From a virus, in IMG/VR virus record IMGVR_UViG_3300045922_000020, positions 1 to 50,933 of that record: a stretch of 50,933 bases of DNA; one strand, given 5' to 3'. The notes beneath the pieces are model-generated. The model was not told the origin of the DNA. It did not search any database and was given only the letters and a program-made list of their open reading frames with translations. Position numbers and translations under genes: made by a program. This document shows positions 1 to 7,382 of this stretch, one piece after another (the stretch's first letter is position 1; every line of letters starts with the position of its first letter).

Positions 1-24
1 ATGCAGAACACAGGAGAACCCGAC

Positions 25-636
25 ATGACTTCTCTGGACACCGTGATCGACAAGCTGCACACTCTGATGCAGTTTCCGCAACCGAATCTGCCCAGCCATC
101 TTCGCTGTGTGGAGGCCGCCGACCTGAGCGATGTGCTGTTCGAGCTTCGTCTTGTGGCAGCCCGCCGGGACGCCTCGGTGCCCTACGACCTCGACGCAGA
201 ACCGATGACGCACCGGGGCGTGGACTTCGGCGAAACGCTTTCCCGACAAGCGCAGTTTTCGGCCCGGACCTTCGGGCCGGGAGCGCGCACGAAGGGTGTC
301 ATCGACCACCTCCGCAAGGAGGTTGCCGAGGTCGAGAAGAATCCTTCCGACCTTCTCGAATGGATCGACGTGGCGATTCTCGCTTTCGACGGCGCGTGGC
401 GGCAGCTTGCCTACGGGGAGTTCGTGAAGGCCGAACCGCCCGAGACCGAGCAGGACTTCAACAAGCTCGCAGCGGTCATCTGCGGTCTCTACCTGATGAA
501 GCTGAGACGGAACCGGCAGCGGACTTGGCCTGACTGGCGCACGCAGTCGCCGGACAAGGCCATCGAGCACTACCGAACGAAGGATGAATCCTCGAATCGG
601 GACGTGGCCCACGGCGGCGGCGCGCTCGGCGGCTGA
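25..636 (+). CDS. DUF550-type dATP/dGTP pyrophosphohydrolase-like protein
   Basis: 203 aa. The central part (about residues 75-130) contains FSARTFGPG followed by an E-x3-E-x13-D helix pair (EVAEVEKNPSD...EWIDVAI), the all-alpha NTP pyrophosphohydrolase (MazG-like) signature of DUF550. Family members hydrolyse dNTPs to dNMP plus pyrophosphate, which suits a nucleotide-pool role beside the reductase and ThyX genes. An ATG also exists at position 1, but the ATG at 25 has an AGGAGA Shine-Dalgarno 7 nt upstream (12-17) and is preferred. The Gly-rich C-terminus is probably disordered. The gene is followed by a terminator. The family call is from motif recognition, and substrate specificity is inferred. 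Confidence 0.75.
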   Translation: MTSLDTVIDKLHTLMQFPQPNLPSHLRCVEAADLSDVLFELRLVAARRDASVPYDLDAEPMTHRGVDFGETLSRQAQFSARTFGPGARTKGVIDHLRKEVAEVEKNPSDLLEWIDVAILAFDGAWRQLAYGEFVKAEPPETEQDFNKLAAVICGLYLMKLRRNRQRTWPDWRTQSPDKAIEHYRTKDESSNRDVAHGGGALGG

Positions 637-648
637 CACGACATCTTG

Positions 649-678
649 GCGCCTCGGCTTGCCGGGGCGCTTTTTCTT
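649..678 (+). terminator. Rho-independent terminator
   Basis: Nine-bp stem (GCGCCTCGG / CCGGGGCGC, one G-U pair), loop CTTG, then TTTTTCTT. It lies 12 nt after the stop of the pyrophosphohydrolase gene and before nrdJ, so it would end or attenuate transcription from the first gene. Confidence 0.85.
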
Positions 679-725
679 GTGCATAGTCGGCGACTGTGCC
701 CGCTCACCCTCAACAGGAGAATCCG

Positions 726-3700
726 ATGATCTCGAACTCCCGCCCGACCTTTCCCATGCCGATCTGCGAGTCTATCTGGGATATGAAGTATCGTCTGAAG
801 GAGGCTGACGGCACGCCTGTCGACATGACGATGGAGGATACTTGGCGTCGGGTCGCTGGCGCTCTGGCCGAAGCCGAGAGACCTTCGGAACGAGCCGAAT
901 GGGCGCAGAAGTTCTTCGAGGCGATGGTCGACTTCAAGTTCATCCCAGCCGGTCGCATCCTCGCTGGCGCAGGCACGGGCAGGAACGTCACGCTTAGCAA
1001 CTGCCTTTCGGGCGAGACCCTGATCCTTACTGCCGAATATGGCCTCGTTGCCATTGGCGAGATTGCCGGGGAGACCGTTCACGTTCTCGTTGGCAGCGGG
1101 GATTGGGTTGCGGCGCCGATCAACTTGTTCGGCGAGCAGCCTGTCGTGCCGGTGACACTTCGTGGAGGCTACAATGGTCGCTTGCGCAAGACGATCCATG
1201 CGACTTCCAACCATCGCTGGATTCTCGCTGACGGCTCGGAGCGCACGACTGAACACCTCATCGCGGGAAACATGCTGAAGTTCGTTCGGCGCCGCAACGT
1301 GAAGGACACCCCCGACTATCGGGCGGGTGTCCGGCACGGCGTTGTCTATGGCGACGGAAGCCAACGCCCCGAAGGGGAGGTCAAGCTGCGCCTGTGCGGC
1401 GCGAAAGCGGTCCTGATCGACTTCTTTTCCGACTGGACGATCACCCGCCCGGAATCTTACGGAGGCGATCCCTGCGTTTACGGAGGCCGCCGCGAACAGC
1501 GTGACTTCGATCTGAAAGCCCTTCCCGTGGAGGGCGCCAGTGTGGAATACCTCACGGGGTTCCTGCGCGGCTGGATGGCGACTGACGGATGTGTCTCTGT
1601 CGGCAAAGCCCTCATTTCCTGCGGTGCGGAAGAAGCCGATTGGCTGAAACGATATGGGCCTGTTGCCGGTATGGAAGTCTCCTGCGCCACGAAACTCGGA
1701 GACGTTACGAATTACGGCCAGAGGAACAAATCGCTTTTCAATGTTCATTTCCATCGCTGGACAATGATCCCGGAGGATTTCCTGTTGGAAGCCCACCGAA
1801 CTCGGTTCGTCCCGATAGAGTATCATTGGATCGTGGAATCTGTCGGGGAGGTCGGAACGGTCGTTCCGGTTTACTGCCCGCGCGTCGTGACGACCGATTC
1901 GGTGCAACTCGATCTCGGCATCCACACGGGCCAGTGTTTCACGATGGGCACGATCCCCGACAGCATGGACGGGATTTTCACGCACCTTCGCGAGGCCGCC
2001 CTGACCATGCAACAAGGGGGCGGCATCGGCTATGATTTCTCTACCATTCGGCCCAAGGGCGCGCTCGTGAAGGGCGTGGCGGCCGACGCCAGCGGGCCGC
2101 TGACCTTCATGGACGTGTGGGATTCGATGTGCCGCACGGTCATGTCGGCCGGTTCCCGTCGAGGGGCCATGATGGCCACCATGCGCTGCGACCACCCCGA
2201 CATCGAAGCCTTCATCGAAGCCAAGGCCGACCCGAAGCGGCTCAGGATGTTCAACGTCTCGGTCCTCGTGACCGACGCCTTCATGGACGCCGTTCGCGAC
2301 GACAAGCCGTGGCGCTTGCACTTCGAGAACCGGCAAGGCGAGACGTTGAAGGAGAAGGTCGTCAGCGCCCGCGTCCTGTGGGAAAAGATCATGCGCTCGA
2401 CCTACGACTACGCCGAGCCGGGCGTGATCTTCATCGACCGCGTGAACGAGGCCCACAACCTGCGCTACCTCGAACGGATCGCCACGACGAACCCTTGCGG
2501 CGAGAAACCGATGGGGCCGTATGCCTCGTGCCTTCTCGGCTCGATCAACGCGACAGCCTTCGTCCGCGCCCCGTTCGGTGACGGCGCGATCTTCGACTTC
2601 CTTGCGATGAACAAGGTCGTCCGAACCGCAGTCCGCATGATGGACAACGTGGTCGATGTGGGCGGTTTCCCGTTGCCCGCCCAGCGCGAGAAGGCCGAAC
2701 AGGACCGGCAACTCGGCCTCGGCATCACGGGCCTTGCGGACGCTCTGGCGATGATGGACGTGATCTACGGTTCGGACGAGGCGGTCGAGGTGACTTCCGC
2801 GATCATGCGGGAGATCGCCTTGACGGCCTACGAGACCTCGGTCGCTCTTGCCGTCGAAAAGGGGGCCTTCCCCACGTTCCAAGCCGACAAGTTTCTGGCT
2901 CCGGGCACGTTCGCTTCGAGGCTGCCCGAAGACCTCAAGGACCGAATCCGGGAGTTCGGCCTTCGCAACTCGCTGCTGACCTCCATCGCGCCTACGGGCA
3001 CGATCAGCCTCGTGGCAGGGAATCTGTCCTCGGGGATCGAGCCTATCTTTGCGACGAACTACGAGCGGAAAGTCCTTCTGCCGGACGGAACGAGGAAGGC
3101 CGAGGTCGTTCAGGACTACGCCGTCTGGCTCTACCGCGACATGCTCGGCAACGTGGATGGCGCTTTGCCGCCCGCTTTCGTGACCGCGCAGACCATCACT
3201 CCCGAGGCCCACGTCAGGATGCAGGCCGCCGCGCAGGAGTGGGTCGACTCGTCGATCAGCAAGACCGTGAACGTGCCCGAAGACATCTCGTTCGAGAACT
3301 TCAAGGCCGTCTATCAGCTTGCCTACGACTCGGGCTGCAAGGGCTGCACGACCTATCGGCCGAACCCCGTCACGGGAAGCGTCCTGAGCGTCGTCGAGGA
3401 CAAGCCCAAGGCCGAGGCGCCGAAGCCCGTCGAGGCCGCTTCTGTGCCTTCCCGGAAAGTCGCAGAGGCCGTTCCGGCTCGTCCCGAGGCTCTGGCCGGG
3501 ACCACCTACAAGATCAAGTGGCCGCAGTCGCCGCACGCCATCTACATCACCATAAACGACATTGATGATGCAGGGGACGGCAGCGAGCATGACTGGACCG
3601 TGCGGCCGTTCGAGATCTTCATCAACTCGAAGAACCTCGATCACTACGCTTGGACCGTGGCGCTGACCCGCATGATCTCGGCGGTGTTCCGGCGCGGGGG

Positions 3701-3992
3701 CGACGTGTCCTTCGTGGCCGAGGAACTGAAGGCTGTGTTTGATCCCAAGGGCGGCGCGTGGGTGGACGGCAAGTATGTGCCTTCGCTGCTGGCGGCCATC
3801 GGCGGCGTGATCGAGAGGCACCTGAACGGCGGCGAAGCCCCTGCCCCTGAACCGGACGAGCAACTTGAGCTTTTCGGGTCGGGTGCGGTCGTCCCTTCGC
3901 CGGACCCGTGCCCGGCGTGCGGCAGTTTCAACCGCAAGCTGGAAAACGGCTGCTGGGTCTGCCTCGACTGCGGGCACTCGACGTGCGGTTGA
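726..3992 (+). CDS. nrdJ: Adenosylcobalamin-dependent (class II) ribonucleotide reductase with intein
   Basis: 1,088 aa precursor that would reduce ribonucleotides to deoxyribonucleotides using a B12-generated radical. Visible reductase signatures: LSN|CF at the intein junction (first redox Cys), NPCGEKP (radical Cys with Asn and Glu partners), a second redox Cys in YASCLLGSIN, the APTGTISLVAGN loop with SSGIEPIF, and a Cys-rich tail (CPACG...CWVCLDCGHSTCG) typical of class II C-termini. Residues 93-403 are an intein; removing it leaves about 777 aa, a normal NrdJ size. ATG at 726 is chosen over a GTG at 696 because AGGAGA lies 5 nt upstream. A promoter for the next gene overlaps its stop codon. 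A long antisense frame is a shadow. Confidence 0.95.
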   Translation: MISNSRPTFPMPICESIWDMKYRLKEADGTPVDMTMEDTWRRVAGALAEAERPSERAEWAQKFFEAMVDFKFIPAGRILAGAGTGRNVTLSNCLSGETLILTAEYGLVAIGEIAGETVHVLVGSGDWVAAPINLFGEQPVVPVTLRGGYNGRLRKTIHATSNHRWILADGSERTTEHLIAGNMLKFVRRRNVKDTPDYRAGVRHGVVYGDGSQRPEGEVKLRLCGAKAVLIDFFSDWTITRPESYGGDPCVYGGRREQRDFDLKALPVEGASVEYLTGFLRGWMATDGCVSVGKALISCGAEEADWLKRYGPVAGMEVSCATKLGDVTNYGQRNKSLFNVHFHRWTMIPEDFLLEAHRTRFVPIEYHWIVESVGEVGTVVPVYCPRVVTTDSVQLDLGIHTGQCFTMGTIPDSMDGIFTHLREAALTMQQGGGIGYDFSTIRPKGALVKGVAADASGPLTFMDVWDSMCRTVMSAGSRRGAMMATMRCDHPDIEAFIEAKADPKRLRMFNVSVLVTDAFMDAVRDDKPWRLHFENRQGETLKEKVVSARVLWEKIMRSTYDYAEPGVIFIDRVNEAHNLRYLERIATTNPCGEKPMGPYASCLLGSINATAFVRAPFGDGAIFDFLAMNKVVRTAVRMMDNVVDVGGFPLPAQREKAEQDRQLGLGITGLADALAMMDVIYGSDEAVEVTSAIMREIALTAYETSVALAVEKGAFPTFQADKFLAPGTFASRLPEDLKDRIREFGLRNSLLTSIAPTGTISLVAGNLSSGIEPIFATNYERKVLLPDGTRKAEVVQDYAVWLYRDMLGNVDGALPPAFVTAQTITPEAHVRMQAAAQEWVDSSISKTVNVPEDISFENFKAVYQLAYDSGCKGCTTYRPNPVTGSVLSVVEDKPKAEAPKPVEAASVPSRKVAEAVPARPEALAGTTYKIKWPQSPHAIYITINDIDDAGDGSEHDWTVRPFEIFINSKNLDHYAWTVALTRMISAVFRRGGDVSFVAEELKAVFDPKGGAWVDGKYVPSLLAAIGGVIERHLNGGEAPAPEPDEQLELFGSGAVVPSPDPCPACGSFNRKLENGCWVCLDCGHSTCG
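1002..1934 (+). other. Intein with LAGLIDADG homing endonuclease (within nrdJ)
   Basis: A 311-aa in-frame insertion. It begins with Cys1 in block A (CLSGETLILT). Block B is TIHATSNHRWIL, with the Thr and His expected for N-S acyl shift. Two LAGLIDADG-like motifs follow: YRAGVRHGVVYGDG and LTGFLRGWMATDG. A block-F-like stretch VPVYCPRVV precedes the end. The last residues are H-T-G-Q, followed by extein Cys+1 (CFTMG). The usual terminal His-Asn is missing: the end is Gly-Gln with a His three residues before it. Inteins ending in Gln are known, so splicing remains plausible. The insertion site is the codon of the reductase's redox-active cysteine, which doubles as the splicing nucleophile. Confidence 0.92.
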
Positions 3993-4017
3993 CAGTCTAG
4001 CTCTTTTCGACTATAAG
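3989..4017 (+). promoter_or_regulatory. Sigma70-type promoter
   Basis: TTGACA at 3989-3994, 17-nt spacer, TATAAG at 4012-4017. The -35 box overlaps the nrdJ stop codon. Transcription would start near 4023-4025, at the foot of a perfect hairpin, and would serve the DUF932 gene onward. Confidence 0.8.
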
Positions 4018-4021
4018 GATT

Positions 4022-4044
4022 GAGCGGCGCACGAATCGCCGCTC
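4022..4044 (+). other. 5'-leader hairpin
   Basis: Perfect 8-bp inverted repeat GAGCGGCG / CGCCGCTC with a 7-nt loop and no U-tract. It lies where the transcript from the promoter at 3989-4017 should begin, so it is more likely a 5'-terminal stabilising hairpin than a terminator. Confidence 0.6.
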
Positions 4045-4076
4045 GGTCCCTAACCCTCGAAAGGAGAACTAAGACC

Positions 4077-5180
4077 ATGACCCAACTCATGCAGGCTTCC
4101 CGCCAGTGGGCTTCGCGCCCGGCCGACGAGCGTTTCGTTTCGCTTCCCGACCTCTACAACGTGGTTCGCGATAATCGCGAGCGGTCGCTGGCCGCGTCGA
4201 TCAGCACGCGGAAGATCGAGTTTGCCCCGCACCCGGGCGACACCGCCAAGGGCCTTGTCGCGAACACGCCGGATCGCACCATGACCCCGACGAACTGGTC
4301 CTTTGGCCAGCTTGCGAACCTTGCCAGTGCCCCGGCGTCCTACCTGAAGCGCCTTCCCGCGCCGATGGTTGCCGACTGCGTGAACTACGGCCTCCGCTTC
4401 CTGCGTGATGCCGAGGACGTGGGCCTGCTGGCCTGTCAGGGCGCGAACGGCGAGATGGACGAACTCCGGGCCGCTACCGGGCCGCGCTATGGCCGCATCT
4501 GGAACGAAGAGATCGTCGGCGCGCTGATGCAGAAGTTCGGCGACGGCCGCACCGGCGATTTCCGCGTGCCCGGCGAGTTCGGCAAGAAGGTTCCGATCAC
4601 CAAGGACAACACGACGATCTACGGCTCCGACCGCGACATCTTCGTGTTCCTCGCCGACGAGGATCGCCGGATCGAGGTCGCCAACCGGCGCAACGGCCAG
4701 CCGGGGTCGCTCGCTCGCGGCTTCTTCGTGTGGAACTCCGAGGTCGGGGCGCAGTCCATCGGCGCGGCCTTCTTCCTGTTCGATTACGTCTGCAAGAACC
4801 GGATCGTGTGGGGCGTGCAGGAGTTCAAGGAGATCCGCCTGCGGCACACGTCCTCGGCCCCGGATCGCTGGCTGGAAGAAATCACGCCGGTCCTGACGCA
4901 GTATGCTCATGCTTCGGCCGAGCCGGTTGCGGAGACTATCCGGGCGGCGCAGGAGAAGAAGGTGGCCGACGACCTTGACGCCTTCCTCGCCAAGCGGTTC
5001 ACGAAGTCCGAAGCGACTGCGGTCAAGGCGGCGCATGAGCGCGAGGAAGGCCGCCCCATCGAGTCGGTGTGGGATGTCGTCACGGGCGTCACGGCGCACG
5101 CCAAGACCCTGCCCTATCAGGACGCCCGCGTGGCGTTCGAGCGGCAGGGCGGCGCGATCCTCGATCTGGTTGCGGCCTGA
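4077..5180 (+). CDS. DUF932 phage/plasmid-like protein
   Basis: 367 aa. The layout matches the DUF932 family often found on phages and plasmids: an N-terminal segment with TPTNWSFGQLANLASAP and ASYLKRLPAP, the central GPRYGRIWNEEIV, and FFVWNSEVGAQSIGAAFFLFDYVCKNRIVWG. The biochemical function of the family is not established; roles in plasmid or phage maintenance have been proposed. The start is fixed by AAAGGAGAA 8-10 nt upstream of ATG 4077. It is the first gene after a strong promoter with a hairpin leader, so it is probably well expressed. It is followed by the first copy of the 56-nt hairpin element. Confidence 0.82.
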   Translation: MTQLMQASRQWASRPADERFVSLPDLYNVVRDNRERSLAASISTRKIEFAPHPGDTAKGLVANTPDRTMTPTNWSFGQLANLASAPASYLKRLPAPMVADCVNYGLRFLRDAEDVGLLACQGANGEMDELRAATGPRYGRIWNEEIVGALMQKFGDGRTGDFRVPGEFGKKVPITKDNTTIYGSDRDIFVFLADEDRRIEVANRRNGQPGSLARGFFVWNSEVGAQSIGAAFFLFDYVCKNRIVWGVQEFKEIRLRHTSSAPDRWLEEITPVLTQYAHASAEPVAETIRAAQEKKVADDLDAFLAKRFTKSEATAVKAAHEREEGRPIESVWDVVTGVTAHAKTLPYQDARVAFERQGGAILDLVAA

Positions 5181-5189
5181 TCGAGGTCT

Positions 5190-5245
5190 GGGGCGGAAGG
5201 CTCAGGACTGAAGCGAAACCCATCGTTCTCTCGGCCCTCCGCCCC
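5190..5245 (+). repeat. 56-nt hairpin element, copy 1
   Basis: 5190-5202 (GGGGCGGAAGGCT) pairs with 5233-5245 (GGCCCTCCGCCCC), a 13-bp stem with one mismatch and one G-U. The loop carries GAAACCCA at element positions 26-33. Copy 2 at 5783-5838 has the same length, the same first 15 nt and the same GAAACCCA position. It starts 10 nt after the DUF932 gene and ends 29 nt before the next ATG. No U-tract follows. Confidence 0.75.
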
Positions 5246-5274
5246 CACGCAACTTCAACCCCATGAGGTGATCC

Positions 5275-5778
5275 ATGCCTGCGAAACTGAAACCCTTGCC
5301 GCAGATCAGCGTTGCCGATTTCGCCCGCAAGGCAACGGAAGGCGCGAAGAACGCCGAAGACGCGGCCAAGGCGCTGCTGGCGATGGCAAAAGCCGATCCT
5401 GACCTCTACCGGAAGATCATGGAGCCTTACGAGTTCTCGGCCTGCCGGGACGCCATTGACCGCCTTCGCCTGAACGAGCGCGCCGCGATCTGGAAAGCCG
5501 CGCAAGGAGAAACGAGGTCGAACACAAGCGTTCGGGCGCTCGCTCGTGCCAACACCTACACACTTCTCGACTTCCCGTTGCCTTCCGGCACACGGCTTGG
5601 CGATGCGACGGTTTCCGACTTGACGGACGCCATCGGCGTCTATCGGGCACAGGCGAGCGACATGGCCCGCAAGGCGCGGTTCCTCGAACTTGTCTGCGGC
5701 AGGCTGAAGGAGGGTCAGCGGGTCTCGGAAGCCCTGACCCCGAAGGAATTGGAGGATGTCCAGAAGGAAGTCCTCTGA
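5275..5778 (+). CDS. Hypothetical protein between paired hairpin elements
   Basis: 167 aa, not recognised. Mostly predicted helical: an Ala/Lys-rich N-terminal half (ARKATEGAKNAEDAAKALLAMAKADPDLY), a charged central helix, then a second helical C-terminal half ending in a Lys/Glu-rich helix. No membrane segment, signal peptide or Cys motif. The start is supported by GAGGTGATCC directly upstream. The gene is bracketed by two copies of a 56-nt hairpin element, an arrangement not seen around any other gene here. It could be a nucleic-acid-binding or adaptor protein, but nothing in the sequence proves this. Confidence 0.75.
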   Translation: MPAKLKPLPQISVADFARKATEGAKNAEDAAKALLAMAKADPDLYRKIMEPYEFSACRDAIDRLRLNERAAIWKAAQGETRSNTSVRALARANTYTLLDFPLPSGTRLGDATVSDLTDAIGVYRAQASDMARKARFLELVCGRLKEGQRVSEALTPKELEDVQKEVL

Positions 5779-5782
5779 TTCA

Positions 5783-5838
5783 GGGGCGGAAGGCTCATCG
5801 GGCGTTTGAAACCCAGAACACGAGCAGCCTTCCGCCCC
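5783..5838 (+). repeat. 56-nt hairpin element, copy 2
   Basis: 5783-5795 (GGGGCGGAAGGCT) pairs perfectly over 13 bp with 5826-5838 (AGCCTTCCGCCCC). GAAACCCA is at element positions 26-33, as in copy 1, while the remaining loop sequence differs. Constant stem, constant central loop motif and constant length with diverged flanks suggest selection on structure. Confidence 0.8.
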
Positions 5839-5849
5839 ACCTTTCTTCC

Positions 5850-5995
5850 GATCTCCGCCTGCGGAAACCGCAACACCAGCGAAACTCGGTCATAGATCGA
5901 ATCTGTGGACGGAGATCAGAGGGAAGGCCATCGCGGAAGCGAAAATCACTGATTCGGCGCCGACCCTCTGCCTCCTGCTACCGCAGCGAAACCCA
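5850..5995 (+). other. Chain of further hairpins upstream of the IS110-like gene
   Basis: This 146-nt segment has no ORF. GATCTCCG (5850-5857) pairs with CGGAGATC (5910-5917); inside are a small hairpin TGCGG-AAA-CCGCA (5860-5872) and a loop GCGAAACTCG. CAGAGGG (5917-5923) pairs with CCCTCTG (5964-5970), with GCGAAAATCA in its loop. GCGAAACCCA recurs at 5986-5995. Together with copy 2 of the 56-nt element, almost the whole 239-nt gap (5779-6017) can fold, with GAAA-containing loops. This may be a structured RNA or an elaborate leader; no promoter was recognised. Confidence 0.5.
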
Positions 5996-6017
5996 AGCAA
6001 CCACCGAGGTAATTCCC

Positions 6018-6839
6018 ATGAACATCCATGCCCCCATCCACGAAGCGCCGGTCTACCATCAAGAGTTTGAGGCCCACCGAGAGGACGAAGATCGGCGCTT
6101 CGCGGACCCTGCCGTTGCCGAGATCGTCGAACTCTGGCGGCAACGGCAGGACTTTCACCGTGCGGAGAAGCGCCTGACGCTTCAGATCAAGGCCATCCTT
6201 CGCCGCTTCACTGACGGCGACAAGGATGCTGCGGACAAGCTCTACAAGCTCGTTTCTGCCGGTGTCGCCGAACAGGATGTGATGATGGCTGTTCTTCCGC
6301 TTCGGGCCGCACAGGACGGCATCCGGCAGTCCCGTGAGGGCATCGAGAAGACCCTGCGCAAGCTCGCGGTCAGACTGCCGATCTATGCCTGCTTCGTCAG
6401 GGACGTGAAAGGCTTCGGCGAACTCGGCCTTGCGGCCACGGTCGGCGAGATCGGCGACCTGTCGGCCTACCGGAGCGTGTCGGCGGTCTGGAAGCGCGCG
6501 GGTCTCGCCGTCATTGGCGAAGGCCGCCAGCGCAAGGTCGCGGGTGACGCGGCGTTCGAACACGGCTACAGCCCCGTGCGCAGGTCGGTTTTCTGGACGC
6601 TGGCGGACTCGATGCTCAAGTCTCAAGGAAAGGGCGAAGACGCCGGTCCCTATCGGCGCATCTACGACGCTCGCAAAGCCTACGAGCGCCCGCGCGTTCA
6701 GTCTGATGCCCACGCCCACAACCGCGCGATGCGGGTCATGTTCAAGGCTCTGCTGAAAGACATGGCCGTCGCGTGGAAAGCCCTCCCCGGCCAAGCTCGC
6801 GTCGAAAACCACACCAGTCACGCTGGGGAGGGCAACTGA
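6018..6839 (+). CDS. IS110-like Transposase_20-domain protein lacking the RuvC-like domain
   Basis: 273 aa. The N-terminal 60 residues are polar and acidic. Residues about 35-130 form a coiled-coil-like helical region. Residues about 130-260 match the C-terminal half of IS110-family transposases: VKGFGELGLAATVGEIGD (helix-hairpin-helix), WKRAGLAV, then SPVRRSVFWTLADSML and GPYRRIYDARKAYE. The N-terminal DEDD/RuvC-like catalytic domain of genuine IS110 transposases is absent, and no clear catalytic Ser is seen at the usual place after AGL. It is therefore unlikely to be a mobile element and more likely a domesticated DNA- or RNA-binding protein. A 239-nt structured gap lies upstream, and the next small gene starts on its stop codon. 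Confidence 0.7.
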   Translation: MNIHAPIHEAPVYHQEFEAHREDEDRRFADPAVAEIVELWRQRQDFHRAEKRLTLQIKAILRRFTDGDKDAADKLYKLVSAGVAEQDVMMAVLPLRAAQDGIRQSREGIEKTLRKLAVRLPIYACFVRDVKGFGELGLAATVGEIGDLSAYRSVSAVWKRAGLAVIGEGRQRKVAGDAAFEHGYSPVRRSVFWTLADSMLKSQGKGEDAGPYRRIYDARKAYERPRVQSDAHAHNRAMRVMFKALLKDMAVAWKALPGQARVENHTSHAGEGN

Positions 6840-6940
6840 TGTTCTGGATTCTTCACCTCTGCGCTGTGCTGTTCTTCCTGCCTGCGCTGTTCATCACGAT
6901 CCCGCTGCACATCATCGCGGCGAACCAGAAGAGGCGCTAG
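6839..6940 (+). CDS. Small single-pass membrane protein
   Basis: 33 aa. The ATG overlaps the previous stop (TGATG), and GGGGAGGG lies about 6 nt upstream. Residues 2-28 are almost entirely hydrophobic (FWILHLCAVLFFLPALFIT...IIAA), followed by a basic end NQKRR, as in a one-helix inner-membrane peptide with a cytoplasmic tail. Function unknown. Confidence 0.6.
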   Translation: MFWILHLCAVLFFLPALFITIPLHIIAANQKRR

Positions 6941-6996
6941 AACCGGAGTCCCGAGCCTGCTAGACTCTGCCCACCACAAACGAAAGGAGCGGCCCC

Positions 6997-7188
6997 ATGT
7001 TCGTTTTCCGCACGACCGAAGGCATCGTCATCGGTCCCTTCCCTTCCTATGACGCCGCAAAAGCGTGGGCTTCGCGGTCTATCTGGGCCAACCAGATCGA
7101 CGACATCTATACGGTCCTTCCGCCTCGCGAGGACATGATTGCCGCGCGCAACCAGTATGTTTACCCCGATTTGCGCGCTGCCTGCTGA
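6997..7188 (+). CDS. Hypothetical protein
   Basis: 63 aa, not recognised. It begins MFVFRTTEGIVIGPFPSYDAAKAWA, a pattern like a small alpha/beta domain that presents incoming data (many phage proteins share 'GPF..YD.A..WA'). CGAAAGGAGCGG upstream sets the start. It is the first of a run of four overlapping small genes leading into thyX: its stop overlaps the next ATG (TGATG). Confidence 0.7.
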   Translation: MFVFRTTEGIVIGPFPSYDAAKAWASRSIWANQIDDIYTVLPPREDMIAARNQYVYPDLRAAC

Positions 7189-7382
7189 TGTCCTACCCCG
7201 TATGGATCGAGATCGTCTGCTGCCGCTGTGCCGCGAACGGTCCCGGATGCTTCAGCTACGCAGGGATACCCCGGCGTGACCTGAAGGCTGCGGCCTTCAA
7301 CCAAAACTGGAAGCTGATCGAGGACGACGAAGGAGACCCCGACTGGCTGTGCCCGACCTGTGCAAAAGGAGTGATGCACTGA
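7188..7382 (+). CDS. Small putative zinc-binding protein
   Basis: 64 aa. Two Cys pairs (CCRC near residue 12 and CPTC near residue 56) could form a zinc ribbon. The spacing sequence contains RRDLKAAAFNQNWKLIEDD, resembling small phage proteins that recognise 'W..D.DWLCP.C'. The start at 7188 overlaps the upstream stop by one base pattern (TGATG), and its own stop overlaps the next start (ATGA). Function unknown. Confidence 0.7.
   Translation: MSYPVWIEIVCCRCAANGPGCFSYAGIPRRDLKAAAFNQNWKLIEDDEGDPDWLCPTCAKGVMH

Noticed and set aside
25-636. DUF550 hydrolase as a sign of a 2-aminoadenine (Z) genome, with MazZ-like function
   Set aside because: No PurZ, DatZ or DpoZ homologue is present in the window, and DUF550 proteins occur in many ordinary phages.
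570-3977. 1,135-codon frame antisense to nrdJ
   Set aside because: It is a high-GC shadow: the plus-strand product is a complete NrdJ, while the antisense protein is His/Arg/Gly/Val-rich with no recognisable domain.
6018-6839. Active IS110 insertion sequence
   Set aside because: The RuvC-like catalytic domain and a clear catalytic Ser are missing, and no element ends or duplicated target were seen.
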